64,000 bases of DNA, taken from contig FSRD01000001.1 of the NCBI GenBank assembly GCA_900129675.1, forward strand, positions 4,701,501 to 4,765,500, in the 5' to 3' direction. The notes beneath the pieces were generated by a model. The model saw nothing but the letters and a program-made list of their open reading frames with translations. It searched no databases and had not been told where the DNA came from. The position numbers and the translations under genes were made by a program. This document shows, piece by piece, positions 16,577 through 24,492 of the stretch. Numbering within the stretch: position 1 is the stretch's first letter; each line of letters starts with the position of its first letter. This DNA is from Bradyrhizobium erythrophlei (lineage in GTDB: Bacteria; Pseudomonadota; Alphaproteobacteria; Rhizobiales; Xanthobacteraceae).

Positions 16577-17431
16577 TTAATTGGCGCCAGCCTCGGTGCA
16601 GCCGAGCGACGAGCGAATATGGGATAATAGCGCCCCGCGCCACTGGTTGTACCCAGCAGCGTTGAGATGGATGCCGTCGATCGTCTGGTTGTCGCCGCGA
16701 ACGTCGTTGCGCAGGTCAATGAAGTCGAGCTTATTGGCTGCAGCAATCTTTCGAATGATTGCATCATTTGAAGCAGCGGCACCCTGATCGAAATAGCTCG
16801 TAGCCAGTTCGCCTTTCATATCGAGAGGAGGAATGCCGGCCAGCAGGATTTTTGCGGAATGCTGACGAATCAAATCGAGCAATTGCGTGTAGCCAGCCTC
16901 TATCGTGGGGGACTTGGGTATTGTTTTTGCAGAGTCGTTTGTTCCAAGCGCGATCACGACCAGAGCCGCTGGCTCATCAGGTAACAGCTGCTTGGCGATC
17001 GCGAGGTACGAAGGCACGCTCATGCCGCCGATGCCGGCATTGATGATGGTGTGGCCGCACAGCGAAGATGGGAAAAGCGCTGCTTCGGTGATGCTGTCGC
17101 CGATCACAATGATGGAGCTTTTGGCCTGAGCCAATTGGCTGCGGATCATGAAGGTGCGAACGTCCAGCCGACTGTTACCGAGGTCCGCAGGCGAGTTGAG
17201 CCGGATCTGCTCCGAGACACGGCCGATTTCGGCTGAGATCTTTTCAGCATGCGCAAGGGTCTGAGCTTCCCCCGCCTTCAAAATAACGACGCCCAAGGTC
17301 AGCATCGCCGAGAGCAGCACTCCGGCGACGAGCGTCAGACCAAGCGCAAGGCTTCGGCGAAGGGACAAGGGTGTAATCCGCAGTTCGAACAACAGGACTA
17401 TCGTGTCCCGGCCAAATTCACTCTCTGTCAC
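16577..17431 (-). CDS. membrane-anchored SGNH/GDSL hydrolase
   Basis: A 284-residue protein with one N-terminal membrane helix (about 28-52) and a periplasmic SGNH domain. All four blocks are visible: GDSIT with the nucleophile Ser113, the Gly of NAGIGG (about 134), GTND with Asn165, and DGIHL with Asp252 and His255. It is probably an O-acetyl esterase or acyl-transferring enzyme that trims or decorates the polysaccharide; this role is inferred from its place between two polymerase-like genes. It appears to start with GTG at 17431. A degraded copy of its 3' end lies at 13471-13640. Confidence 0.78.
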   Translation of the reverse strand: MTESEFGRDTIVLLFELRITPLSLRRSLALGLTLVAGVLLSAMLTLGVVILKAGEAQTLAHAEKISAEIGRVSEQIRLNSPADLGNSRLDVRTFMIRSQLAQAKSSIIVIGDSITEAALFPSSLCGHTIINAGIGGMSVPSYLAIAKQLLPDEPAALVVIALGTNDSAKTIPKSPTIEAGYTQLLDLIRQHSAKILLAGIPPLDMKGELATSYFDQGAAASNDAIIRKIAAANKLDFIDLRNDVRGDNQTIDGIHLNAAGYNQWRGALLSHIRSSLGCTEAGAN

Positions 17432-17535
17432 TTTTCCGGGCCGTTCAAGTGCCTACAAGACATCATCGGCAAGAATGCAAGCTCCTTGATTAAGGCTTCG
17501 AAGCCGCAAGGACGTCTGCTCATTTCTCGGAACGG

Positions 17536-18825
17536 TCAAATTTCCAAGTTACGTGGAGTAGCATACCACAGCATGAAGAGGCACGCCGCCCCGTGGGTCA
17601 GAAGTATGATAGAGAGGGGCACATTGAGAAAAACTTGAGGCAGGACTGCGCTCGAAATCAAAACAAAGGAAGGCGGCAATCCTGCAGACATTCGATTACC
17701 TAGTGCCAGTACCAGCCCGCATATCAGCATGGAGATTGGAGCGAACTGAAGCCCGACCGAAGCCACGCCTTCGGTCGCAAAAAGTGACGCGTTGAAATTG
17801 CCAAGGTGATATTCGTTTGCCATGACTATGGATAGTGGCTGCTCATACGGGCAACCGAGAGGCCTAAGAACGGATATTTGGCAAAAATGAGTGAGCTCAT
17901 GACGGGAGAAAAAATCGTTGTAAACGTCCATCGCGCTCGACGGAAGCGCTATCATACGAAAATTTACCGTCCCGAAATACGAAATTACGGCAGTGCCGAA
18001 TAGCGACGCAAGCAAAACGCCCGAGACGATCGGTAACAAAAGCGATAATACGACAGCCGTTCGTTCTTCAAATAATTTCGAAAGAACGGTTACAAAAACA
18101 AGCCAAGCCGGCGTAAATAGCGAAAGCTTGTTCAAGGTTATAGGGTAAAAGAGCAATAAAAGTAACAGGCAAGCCATTGCTCGCCAGCGCTCTCCCCGCG
18201 CAACGAAACACGCAAACGAAAACGGCAACAGTGCGTTTGAAGTAATTCCTATCAGGTAATTCATGCCTGTCGGATAAACAACTTCGGCGCGAAATTTGTA
18301 CATTTCCGTGAGGCCGACCACTCTAAAGCCGTAGCCGGATCCAATTACAATGACTAGTGCTGACAAAAGCAAGATAAACAACGGGAGTCGTGCGAACGTT
18401 TTTGCAGACATCGTATAAACTGGCGGAATTGGCGAGGTGATCAGCAGTACGGGCAAGAGAAAAGCGAGGAGAGACGCGGCGGCAGAAAAGCGCGCCAGTA
18501 CTTGATCATAATTGAATAATGAAAAAAAACTCAGCCACACGAAGCCAAGCGTCATTGTGTACAAATAGAATCCAACGAAATATCCGAAGCTGAAATCTGC
18601 CGCCGCAAATAGAATTGAGATCAAAGATAAGGCAGCGACGCCGAACGTGGCTTGGTAAAGCTGATGCGCATTGAACAATATGTGAAAATCAGCATACCAT
18701 CGCGAGACATAAACGAGTGAGACGCAGCATATGACGATGTGGAAATATATAAGGAAGGCTGGTCCGAGCCGGACGCGCGACCGCATTGAGGCCAAACGCG
18801 GGACATCCTCATACAAGTCGGTCAT
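17536..18825 (-). CDS. polymerase-like polytopic membrane protein (Wzy candidate, paralogue B)
   Basis: A 429-residue multi-span protein paralogous to the one at 15200-16552. Both carry HELTHFCQ at about residue 309 and then an EYHLGNFNASLFATEG-type stretch in the large late loop, and both end in a WYATPR/WSVTPR motif. The gene is visibly more AT-rich than its neighbours, for example around 18480-18560, which suggests later acquisition from a different source. Its order on the minus strand is after the Wzz-like gene and before the SGNH gene. Which of the two paralogues is the active polymerase cannot be told. Confidence 0.6.
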   Translation of the reverse strand: MTDLYEDVPRLASMRSRVRLGPAFLIYFHIVICCVSLVYVSRWYADFHILFNAHQLYQATFGVAALSLISILFAAADFSFGYFVGFYLYTMTLGFVWLSFFSLFNYDQVLARFSAAASLLAFLLPVLLITSPIPPVYTMSAKTFARLPLFILLLSALVIVIGSGYGFRVVGLTEMYKFRAEVVYPTGMNYLIGITSNALLPFSFACFVARGERWRAMACLLLLLLFYPITLNKLSLFTPAWLVFVTVLSKLFEERTAVVLSLLLPIVSGVLLASLFGTAVISYFGTVNFRMIALPSSAMDVYNDFFSRHELTHFCQISVLRPLGCPYEQPLSIVMANEYHLGNFNASLFATEGVASVGLQFAPISMLICGLVLALGNRMSAGLPPSFVLISSAVLPQVFLNVPLSIILLTHGAACLFMLWYATPRNLEI

Positions 18826-18883
18826 ACTCGTTCCGCCAAAAACGATGTGTCGGCGAGGAAGGATTCCGAGTTTCGTCTGACGC

Positions 18884-19843
18884 TCAATGTTTTCTCAAGT
18901 CCATATTGTGGATCAGGACAACTGTTCCGACCGCAACCAGCAGGGATATCAGGAATGCGACAAGCAGCAGGCTAAGCCGGCGCGGTGTCATCGTCATTCC
19001 GGGCATCAGCGTCGGCGGTAGCGAGATGTGCGTCTCGTTGAAATCGTTCTTTTCAAATTGCGCATTGGCGACGGCCTTGCTTTGCTCATTATACAGGCTT
19101 CGCAATTTCCCAAGGTCAAGGGTGAGATAGGACCGCTCACGTATTAGGTTGCCTATCAAATTCGTCTGGCTTGAAATCTGCTCGTGCAGTTCCCGAATAC
19201 GGGCCTCAACCATGCTGCTCTCGCCAGGCTGCAACTCTGTTCCGGTACGTTGATAGAGCGCAGCCAGGCTGGCGCGTTGTTTCTCGAACTGACCGCGCAG
19301 ATCATCGGTCAAAGTGCTGACGCGCTTGATTTCATTTGCGTCGTCCTTTATCTGCTGCTCGAGGTTGTCGGCGGCCCTTTTGGCCAGGTCAAGTCGGGCT
19401 GCGACACCTTCGCGCAATGCTCTCGCGCGCGGCGCCAACTCCTTGATGACGATGTCGGCGGTGGTTTCCTGAAATTCCTTGGCTTCCTTTTCAAGGCTGG
19501 GGTCGATGGTGCTCACGATCACCACGGAGCGCCCGATGCTCTCCACGCTCGGGTTTTGCAGTGCAGCCAAAAACTGGGGCGAAACGCCCTTGTTTGCCAT
19601 CGCCAGCAGCGCGGCGGGAACATAGACGCTGGGTATACGTCTCGCGACATTCTCCGGCAGCTCGAACGCCTCCTGTTTGCCGCCGACGGGGGCAGAGCCG
19701 ATTTCGATCGATGACCGAACCGTAGCCGCAACCCGCGTGGGTAGCGTGAAAACGACAACGGCAAGGACGATGAATGTCAAGCACGCCACAATGATAAACG
19801 AAATTCGGTGGGACCAAAAGATCAGCAAAATAGGAGCTGTCAT
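18884..19843 (-). CDS. Wzz-like polysaccharide co-polymerase / chain-length determinant
   Basis: A 319-residue protein with two membrane helices at the ends (about 12-33 and 290-312) and a long helical, coiled-coil-rich periplasmic part between them (about 125-265). A proline-rich segment (LPPTLMPGMTMTP) sits just before the second helix. This is the standard layout of Wzz/PCP chain-length regulators. It has no C-terminal kinase domain, so it is PCP-1-like and not a full BY-kinase. It heads the minus-strand group with polymerase B, SGNH and polymerase A, which fits a role in setting polymer length. Confidence 0.75.
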   Translation of the reverse strand: MTAPILLIFWSHRISFIIVACLTFIVLAVVVFTLPTRVAATVRSSIEIGSAPVGGKQEAFELPENVARRIPSVYVPAALLAMANKGVSPQFLAALQNPSVESIGRSVVIVSTIDPSLEKEAKEFQETTADIVIKELAPRARALREGVAARLDLAKRAADNLEQQIKDDANEIKRVSTLTDDLRGQFEKQRASLAALYQRTGTELQPGESSMVEARIRELHEQISSQTNLIGNLIRERSYLTLDLGKLRSLYNEQSKAVANAQFEKNDFNETHISLPPTLMPGMTMTPRRLSLLLVAFLISLLVAVGTVVLIHNMDLRKH

Positions 19844-20260
19844 CGTTCCAGGTTCAATAATCCATCATGAAGCGAATGGGTGCGGACTGAACATCCCGAT
19901 AGCGAAAGCCCGTGGTTGCCAACGTTTAGGGGAAACAAAAAGCCAAGTCCATCGCCCGCTCGCCGTCGCGTCCAAGTATACGGCGTTTTTCGGCGGCCGT
20001 GTGCGAAATGTCACGAAGCGCCCATCGGCGGCCGCTGAGTTCGGCGGGAGTCCTCCGAACGGCACTGGAAGGCTGCTTTTGCCTTACGATTCGGCTTGTT
20101 TTCCCAATCATCCACTGTGTTTGGACGACCGGAACAGGGTTCCAAGAGACTTGATTCATAAGGGCTTTTGCGAATATAGACACAGCGTGTCCTTAGCCGC
20201 GCCGCGCCTTGTGCGGCTCCTTTCCTCAGGCATGCCGCCGCTCCGCAAAAAGGAACCTCT
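19844..20260. promoter_or_regulatory. divergent intergenic region
   Basis: This 417-bp gap separates the minus-strand Wzz-like group from the plus-strand wlbA operon and should hold both promoters. No convincing gene is seen. The plus-strand end carries AGGAACCTCT just before the ATG at 20261, an acceptable ribosome-binding site for wlbA. Confidence 0.4.
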
Positions 20261-21322
20261 ATGATCAAGTTCGGCCTGCTCGGTTGCGGGCGCATCGCGA
20301 AGCGCCACTCCGATCTGTTGGGCGGCCATCACGTCGATCGGGCCGGCCTTGCCGGCGTCTGCGACCCCATTCGCGCGCGCGCTGACGCGATCGCTTCAAA
20401 ATTCGGGGTGCCGGCCTATTACGATATCGATGACTTTCTGGCGCAAAAAGACATCGACGCGGTTGCAGTCCTGACGCCGAGCGGAATGCATCCCGAGCAC
20501 GTTATCGCCTGCGCGAGGGCGGGAAAGCATGTGGTCGTCGAAAAGCCGATGGCGCTGCGGCTCCAGGACGCGGACGACATGATCCGCGCCTGCGACGAAG
20601 CGGGCGTCAAGCTGTTCGTTGTCAAGCAAAATCGCTTCAACGTTCCGGTCGTCAAGGCGCGCGAGGCCCTGGAGGCAGGCCGGTTCGGGCGCCTTTTTCT
20701 GGGCACGGTGCGCGTGCGCTGGTGTCGGGATCAGGCCTATTACGACCATGATGACTGGCGCGGTACCTGGGCCTATGACGGCGGCGTACTCACCAATCAG
20801 GCCAGTCATCACGTCGACATGCTGGAATGGTTTTTTGGCGATGTCGTGAGCGTTCATGCGCGCGCGGTCACTGCCCTTGCGAAAATCGAAACTGAAGATA
20901 CCGCGGTGGCGACGCTGAAGTTCCGCAACGGTGCGCTCGGCATCATCGAAGCGACGACGGCCGCGCGGCCGACCGACCTTGAAGGGTCGCTGTCGATCCT
21001 GGGAGAAAAGGGCACGGTTGAAATTGCCGGCTTCGCCGTAAATCAGATCAGGCATTGGCGTTTTGTCGATGAGCTGGCCTCCGACAAGGACGTGGTCGAG
21101 AAATTTTCGGTCAATCCGCCGAACGTCTACGGCTTCGGCCATCAGGCATATTATCAGCATGTCATCGACTGCCTGGTCCACCAGCGCGCGGCGCTGGTGG
21201 ACGGTCTCGAAGGGCGCAAAAGTCTCGAGCTGATCTCCGCTCTCTATGAATCGATCGAGACTGGCCGGGAAGTCCCGCTGCATTTCACGCCCCGGCTGTG
21301 CCGGCTCGGTGTGGCGTCGTGA
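20261..21322 (+). CDS. wlbA: Gfo/Idh/MocA-type UDP-sugar 3-dehydrogenase (WlbA/WbpB-like)
   Basis: A 353-residue NAD(P)-dependent oxidoreductase that probably oxidises C3 of a UDP-GlcNAc-type sugar (UDP-GlcNAcA for WlbA/WbpB). Visible are the Rossmann motif GLLGCGRIAKRH (about 5-16), the family EKPMA motif with the catalytic lysine (about 98), and NQASHHVDMLEW holding the conserved His-x-x-Asp. It is followed by an N-acetyltransferase and an aminotransferase in the order A-B-C, matching the wlb/wbp cassette for 2,3-diacetamido-2,3-dideoxyglucuronic acid. The preceding 6-dehydrogenase (WbpA) is not in the window. Confidence 0.82.
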   Translation: MIKFGLLGCGRIAKRHSDLLGGHHVDRAGLAGVCDPIRARADAIASKFGVPAYYDIDDFLAQKDIDAVAVLTPSGMHPEHVIACARAGKHVVVEKPMALRLQDADDMIRACDEAGVKLFVVKQNRFNVPVVKAREALEAGRFGRLFLGTVRVRWCRDQAYYDHDDWRGTWAYDGGVLTNQASHHVDMLEWFFGDVVSVHARAVTALAKIETEDTAVATLKFRNGALGIIEATTAARPTDLEGSLSILGEKGTVEIAGFAVNQIRHWRFVDELASDKDVVEKFSVNPPNVYGFGHQAYYQHVIDCLVHQRAALVDGLEGRKSLELISALYESIETGREVPLHFTPRLCRLGVAS

Positions 21323-21786
21323 ACCAGCCCGAAATATATCAGGCCGGTCTGCGCGAGGTCGAATTCGGGGCGCGGGTCAAGATCGTCGAGCCGTGCAATC
21401 TCTACGGCTGCAAGATCGGCGATGACTGCTTTGTCGGGCCTTTTACCGAGATCCAGAAGGACGTACGCATAGGTGCGCGTACCCGCGTGCAGTCGCACGC
21501 CTTTATCTGCGAACTGTCAACAATCGGCGACGATTGTTTTGTCGGCCATGGCGTGATGTTCATCAACGACACGTTCTCAACCGGCGGGCCTGCGCGTGGC
21601 CGCAAGGAGTTGTGGCGCGAGACCGTAATTGGCAATCGGGTTTCGATCGGCTCCAACGCTACCATTATGCCGGTCAATATCGTCGACGACGTCGTCATCG
21701 GGGCCGGTTCGGTGGTGACCAAGGACATCACGACGCCCGGCACCTATGCCGGCAACCCGGCGCGCCGGCTGCTGGCGCGCGGATAA
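21319..21786 (+). CDS. wlbB: left-handed beta-helix N-acetyltransferase (WlbB/WbpD-like)
   Basis: The 155-residue protein is composed of hexapeptide repeats (for example IGDDCFVGPFTEI, VIGNRVSIGSNATI, VIGAGSVVTKDI) and ends with the YAGNPARRL motif typical of sugar acetyltransferases. It should acetylate the 3-amino group formed by the neighbouring transaminase, using acetyl-CoA. The start is taken as the GTG at 21319, which overlaps the wlbA stop as GTGA; a longer reading would overlap wlbA further. It lies 12 bp before wlbC. Confidence 0.85.
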   Translation: MNQPEIYQAGLREVEFGARVKIVEPCNLYGCKIGDDCFVGPFTEIQKDVRIGARTRVQSHAFICELSTIGDDCFVGHGVMFINDTFSTGGPARGRKELWRETVIGNRVSIGSNATIMPVNIVDDVVIGAGSVVTKDITTPGTYAGNPARRLLARG

Positions 21787-21798
21787 GGAAGATCAAGG

Positions 21799-22896
21799 AT
21801 GCCGGTACCCTTCGCAGATCTGCAGCTTCAGTACCAAATCATCAAGGGCGAGATCGACGCCGCGATTGCCGCCGTTATACGCGACAATGCGTTCATCCGC
21901 GGACCCTATGTCGATGCGTTCGAGCGGGAATTCGCCAGCGCCGTGGACGTCAAGCACTGCGTGTCCTGCGCCAACGGCACCGATGCGCTCTATCTCGCCA
22001 TGGCCGCGCTCAACGTCAAGCCCGGCGACGAGGTCATCACGACGGCGCATTCGTGGATTTCTACCTCGGCGATGATCACGCATGCCGGCGCCACCGTGGT
22101 GTTCTGCGATACCGACGGCGCCACCTTCACGATTGATCCGGCGGCGATCGAGGCGGCGATCACGCCGCGCACAGTTGGCATCATTCCGGTGCATCTGTAC
22201 GGACAGCCGGCGGACATGGATGCGATCATGGCGATCGCCCGCAAGCACAAGCTCTGGGTCATCGAGGATTGCGCGCAGGCGCATCTGGCGCGCTACAAGG
22301 GCCAGCAAATCGGCACCTTCGGCGCAGCCGCGACCTATTCGTTCTATCCGGGCAAGAATCTGGGTGCGATGGGCGATGCCGGCGCGGTCGTCACCAACGA
22401 CAGCGCGCTCGCCGAGCACATGACGATGCTCGCGCGCCATGGCGGCCTGGTCAAGCATCAGCACCACATCGAGGGTATCAACAGTCGCCTCGACGGCATG
22501 CAGGCGGGGATCCTGTCCGCCAAATTGCCGCATCTCGCCGACTGGACCAAGGCGCGGCAGGATGCCGCCAGGGTTTATGATGCCGGCCTCAACCAGATCG
22601 AGAACGTGGTCGTGCCCGAGGTCGCTGCCGGCCGGACCCACGTCTATCACCTCTACACAATCAAGCATCCGCGCCGCGATGCGCTGGCCGCTCATCTTAA
22701 CAAGAACGGGGTCCAGACCGCGATCAACTATCCGACCGCGCTGCCCTTTCTCGCCGCCTATAGCCGCCTCAAGCATCGTCCCGAACAGTTTCCGAACGCG
22801 CATCGCGATCAGGGCTGCATCCTGTCGCTGCCGATGTTTGCCGAGATCACCAGTGATCAACAGATCGAAGTCATCGATCTGATCCGAACGTTCTGA
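21799..22896 (+). CDS. wlbC: UDP-3-keto-sugar aminotransferase, DegT/DnrJ family (WlbC/WbpE-like)
   Basis: A 365-residue PLP enzyme that would convert the 3-keto sugar made by WlbA into the 3-amino sugar. Key features are the start VPFADLQLQYQIIKGEID, typical of WbpE/WlbC, the VIEDCAQAH segment (about 154-162) with the PLP-contacting Asp, and the PLP lysine K186 in YSFYPGKNLGAMGDAG. It is clearly distinct from the WecE at 10004-11146, so two sugar-aminotransferase pathways lie in one locus. A good AAGGAAGATC ribosome-binding site precedes the ATG. The flippase gene follows 1 bp later. Confidence 0.87.
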   Translation: MPVPFADLQLQYQIIKGEIDAAIAAVIRDNAFIRGPYVDAFEREFASAVDVKHCVSCANGTDALYLAMAALNVKPGDEVITTAHSWISTSAMITHAGATVVFCDTDGATFTIDPAAIEAAITPRTVGIIPVHLYGQPADMDAIMAIARKHKLWVIEDCAQAHLARYKGQQIGTFGAAATYSFYPGKNLGAMGDAGAVVTNDSALAEHMTMLARHGGLVKHQHHIEGINSRLDGMQAGILSAKLPHLADWTKARQDAARVYDAGLNQIENVVVPEVAAGRTHVYHLYTIKHPRRDALAAHLNKNGVQTAINYPTALPFLAAYSRLKHRPEQFPNAHRDQGCILSLPMFAEITSDQQIEVIDLIRTF

Positions 22897-22897
22897 G

Positions 22898-24490
22898 ATG
22901 CTGGCATCCGAAGTAGATAAAGGTTTCATCGCTGATATGGCAGAGCCAAACAGCAGTTTTCGTCTGTTGGGAAACTCCGCATGGAATGCCGCGGCTTTTC
23001 TGATTGGCGTGGGATTGAATCTGTTGATTCTGCCGTTCGTCGTGTTCCGCCTGGGCCTCGCCGCATTTGGTGTTGCAGGCCTTGTGACAGCCTGCGTCGC
23101 GCCCGCACTGGCATTCAGCAACTCCCTCGCGCTATCGACGGCGCGGGAACTTGCCCAGCGATTGGCGCCGGATGTGCGTGACGATGCGCGCCGTTTCTTC
23201 GCCACGGCATTGCTCCTGGCAGCCGGGATGGGTGGATTGATCGTGACGATCCTCTGTTTGGCTGGCCCGCCGCTCGCCCGCCTTGCGTTCCACCTGAGCG
23301 GCAAGGCCGCCGACGATCTCGGGCTTGCTTTTGCCTTCGGTGCTGGCGGATGGTTATGCCAGTGCGTTGCCGCGGTGTTTCTGGCCCTGTTTACCGCGCG
23401 CCAGGATTATCCCCGGATCGCTTCGATCAACATTATCAGCGCAACTATCGCGACGGCAGCCATGGTGGTATTGATACCGCGCTGGCCTCAGGCCTCAACG
23501 TATCTTGGCTGCCAAGCGCTGGGCTTTGCGACGAGCCTGCTTGCAGCGTTTGCGCTTTCGCGCGGGGTTATCGGTGGATGGCTGGCGCGTCCCGCGTTTC
23601 ATCGGGGCCCGCTCGGCGTTCTCGTCAATTTGGGAGTTTGGCAACTGGCTGCGCAGGGTGGCGGCCTGATTGCGGGGCAAGCGGACCGCTACCTGCTCGG
23701 GGCGCTGCTTGCGCCCCAATTTGTCGGTTTTTACACCGTCGCGCAGCGGCTGGAAGAAGCTATGTACATTGGCATCCTGAAAGTCGGCGAAATCCTGTTC
23801 CCGTTCTTTAGTGCGCTGCAAAAAGAATCCAGCGACCGGAAGGCGGATCTGCTGTTTCGGTCTTCATGGGTCCTCAACGTGCTCGCCGCGAGCGCGCTGG
23901 GTGCGCTAATTCCCGTCGCCGGACCGCTGCTTCATCTCTGGACCGGCGCGGAAGTAGCCGCCGAAGCCCAGCGGGTGCTGGTGGTGCTCGCGATCGCTGG
24001 CATGCTGGGATGCAGCGCGAACGTATTCGCATTCTATCTTCTGGCCAACGGCCGATCCCGTTCCAACGCGCTGATCTCTTTTGTGACGGCCGTATTTACG
24101 TTAGCCACCAGCGCGGTGGCTTTGCCCTATTTCGGATGGCAGGCGGCGGGCTGGAGTGCCTGCATCGGCATGATGGCCCAGATCGTCACGACCATCATCT
24201 TGCTGCGGCAAAATTTTAGCCTCGCTGGCATGTGGTCGCGGGTGGCTCACTTTGTATTGCTTCCATTGGGAACGGGCGTCGTCACGGCACTCGTGTTGCG
24301 ACATTCCATTAACGGCAGGCTGTTCGACCAGGCCCCACACTGGTGGTACGTTGGGGGTCTATATTGCCTGGCGGCAGGTATTATCTTTGTCGTCGTTGTC
24401 GCCGTCTCGCGAGTCGGCCCGCACGGCGCGGCTTGCTGGCGGGATCTGCGCGTCATTGCAAGTCGCTTCCTACCCGTAACGGCGGCGTAA
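22898..24490 (+). CDS. wzx: Wzx-type polysaccharide flippase (MATE/MOP superfamily)
   Basis: A polytopic protein of up to 530 residues with about 12-14 membrane helices and an N-terminal LLGNSAWNAAAFLIGVGLNLLIL segment characteristic of the oligosaccharide flippase family. It should move the undecaprenyl-linked repeat unit across the inner membrane for Wzy-type polymerisation. The ATG at 22898 follows the wlbC stop by 1 bp. An internal ATG at 22937, just before the conserved region, is an equally good start. It lies 2 bp before asnB. Confidence 0.85.
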   Translation: MLASEVDKGFIADMAEPNSSFRLLGNSAWNAAAFLIGVGLNLLILPFVVFRLGLAAFGVAGLVTACVAPALAFSNSLALSTARELAQRLAPDVRDDARRFFATALLLAAGMGGLIVTILCLAGPPLARLAFHLSGKAADDLGLAFAFGAGGWLCQCVAAVFLALFTARQDYPRIASINIISATIATAAMVVLIPRWPQASTYLGCQALGFATSLLAAFALSRGVIGGWLARPAFHRGPLGVLVNLGVWQLAAQGGGLIAGQADRYLLGALLAPQFVGFYTVAQRLEEAMYIGILKVGEILFPFFSALQKESSDRKADLLFRSSWVLNVLAASALGALIPVAGPLLHLWTGAEVAAEAQRVLVVLAIAGMLGCSANVFAFYLLANGRSRSNALISFVTAVFTLATSAVALPYFGWQAAGWSACIGMMAQIVTTIILLRQNFSLAGMWSRVAHFVLLPLGTGVVTALVLRHSINGRLFDQAPHWWYVGGLYCLAAGIIFVVVVAVSRVGPHGAACWRDLRVIASRFLPVTAA

Positions 24491-24492
24491 CC

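Noticed and set aside
21793..23304. A 503-codon minus-strand frame opposite wlbC and wzx
   Set aside because: Composition is basic and low in hydrophobic order, and wlbC and wzx are strongly supported on the plus strand.
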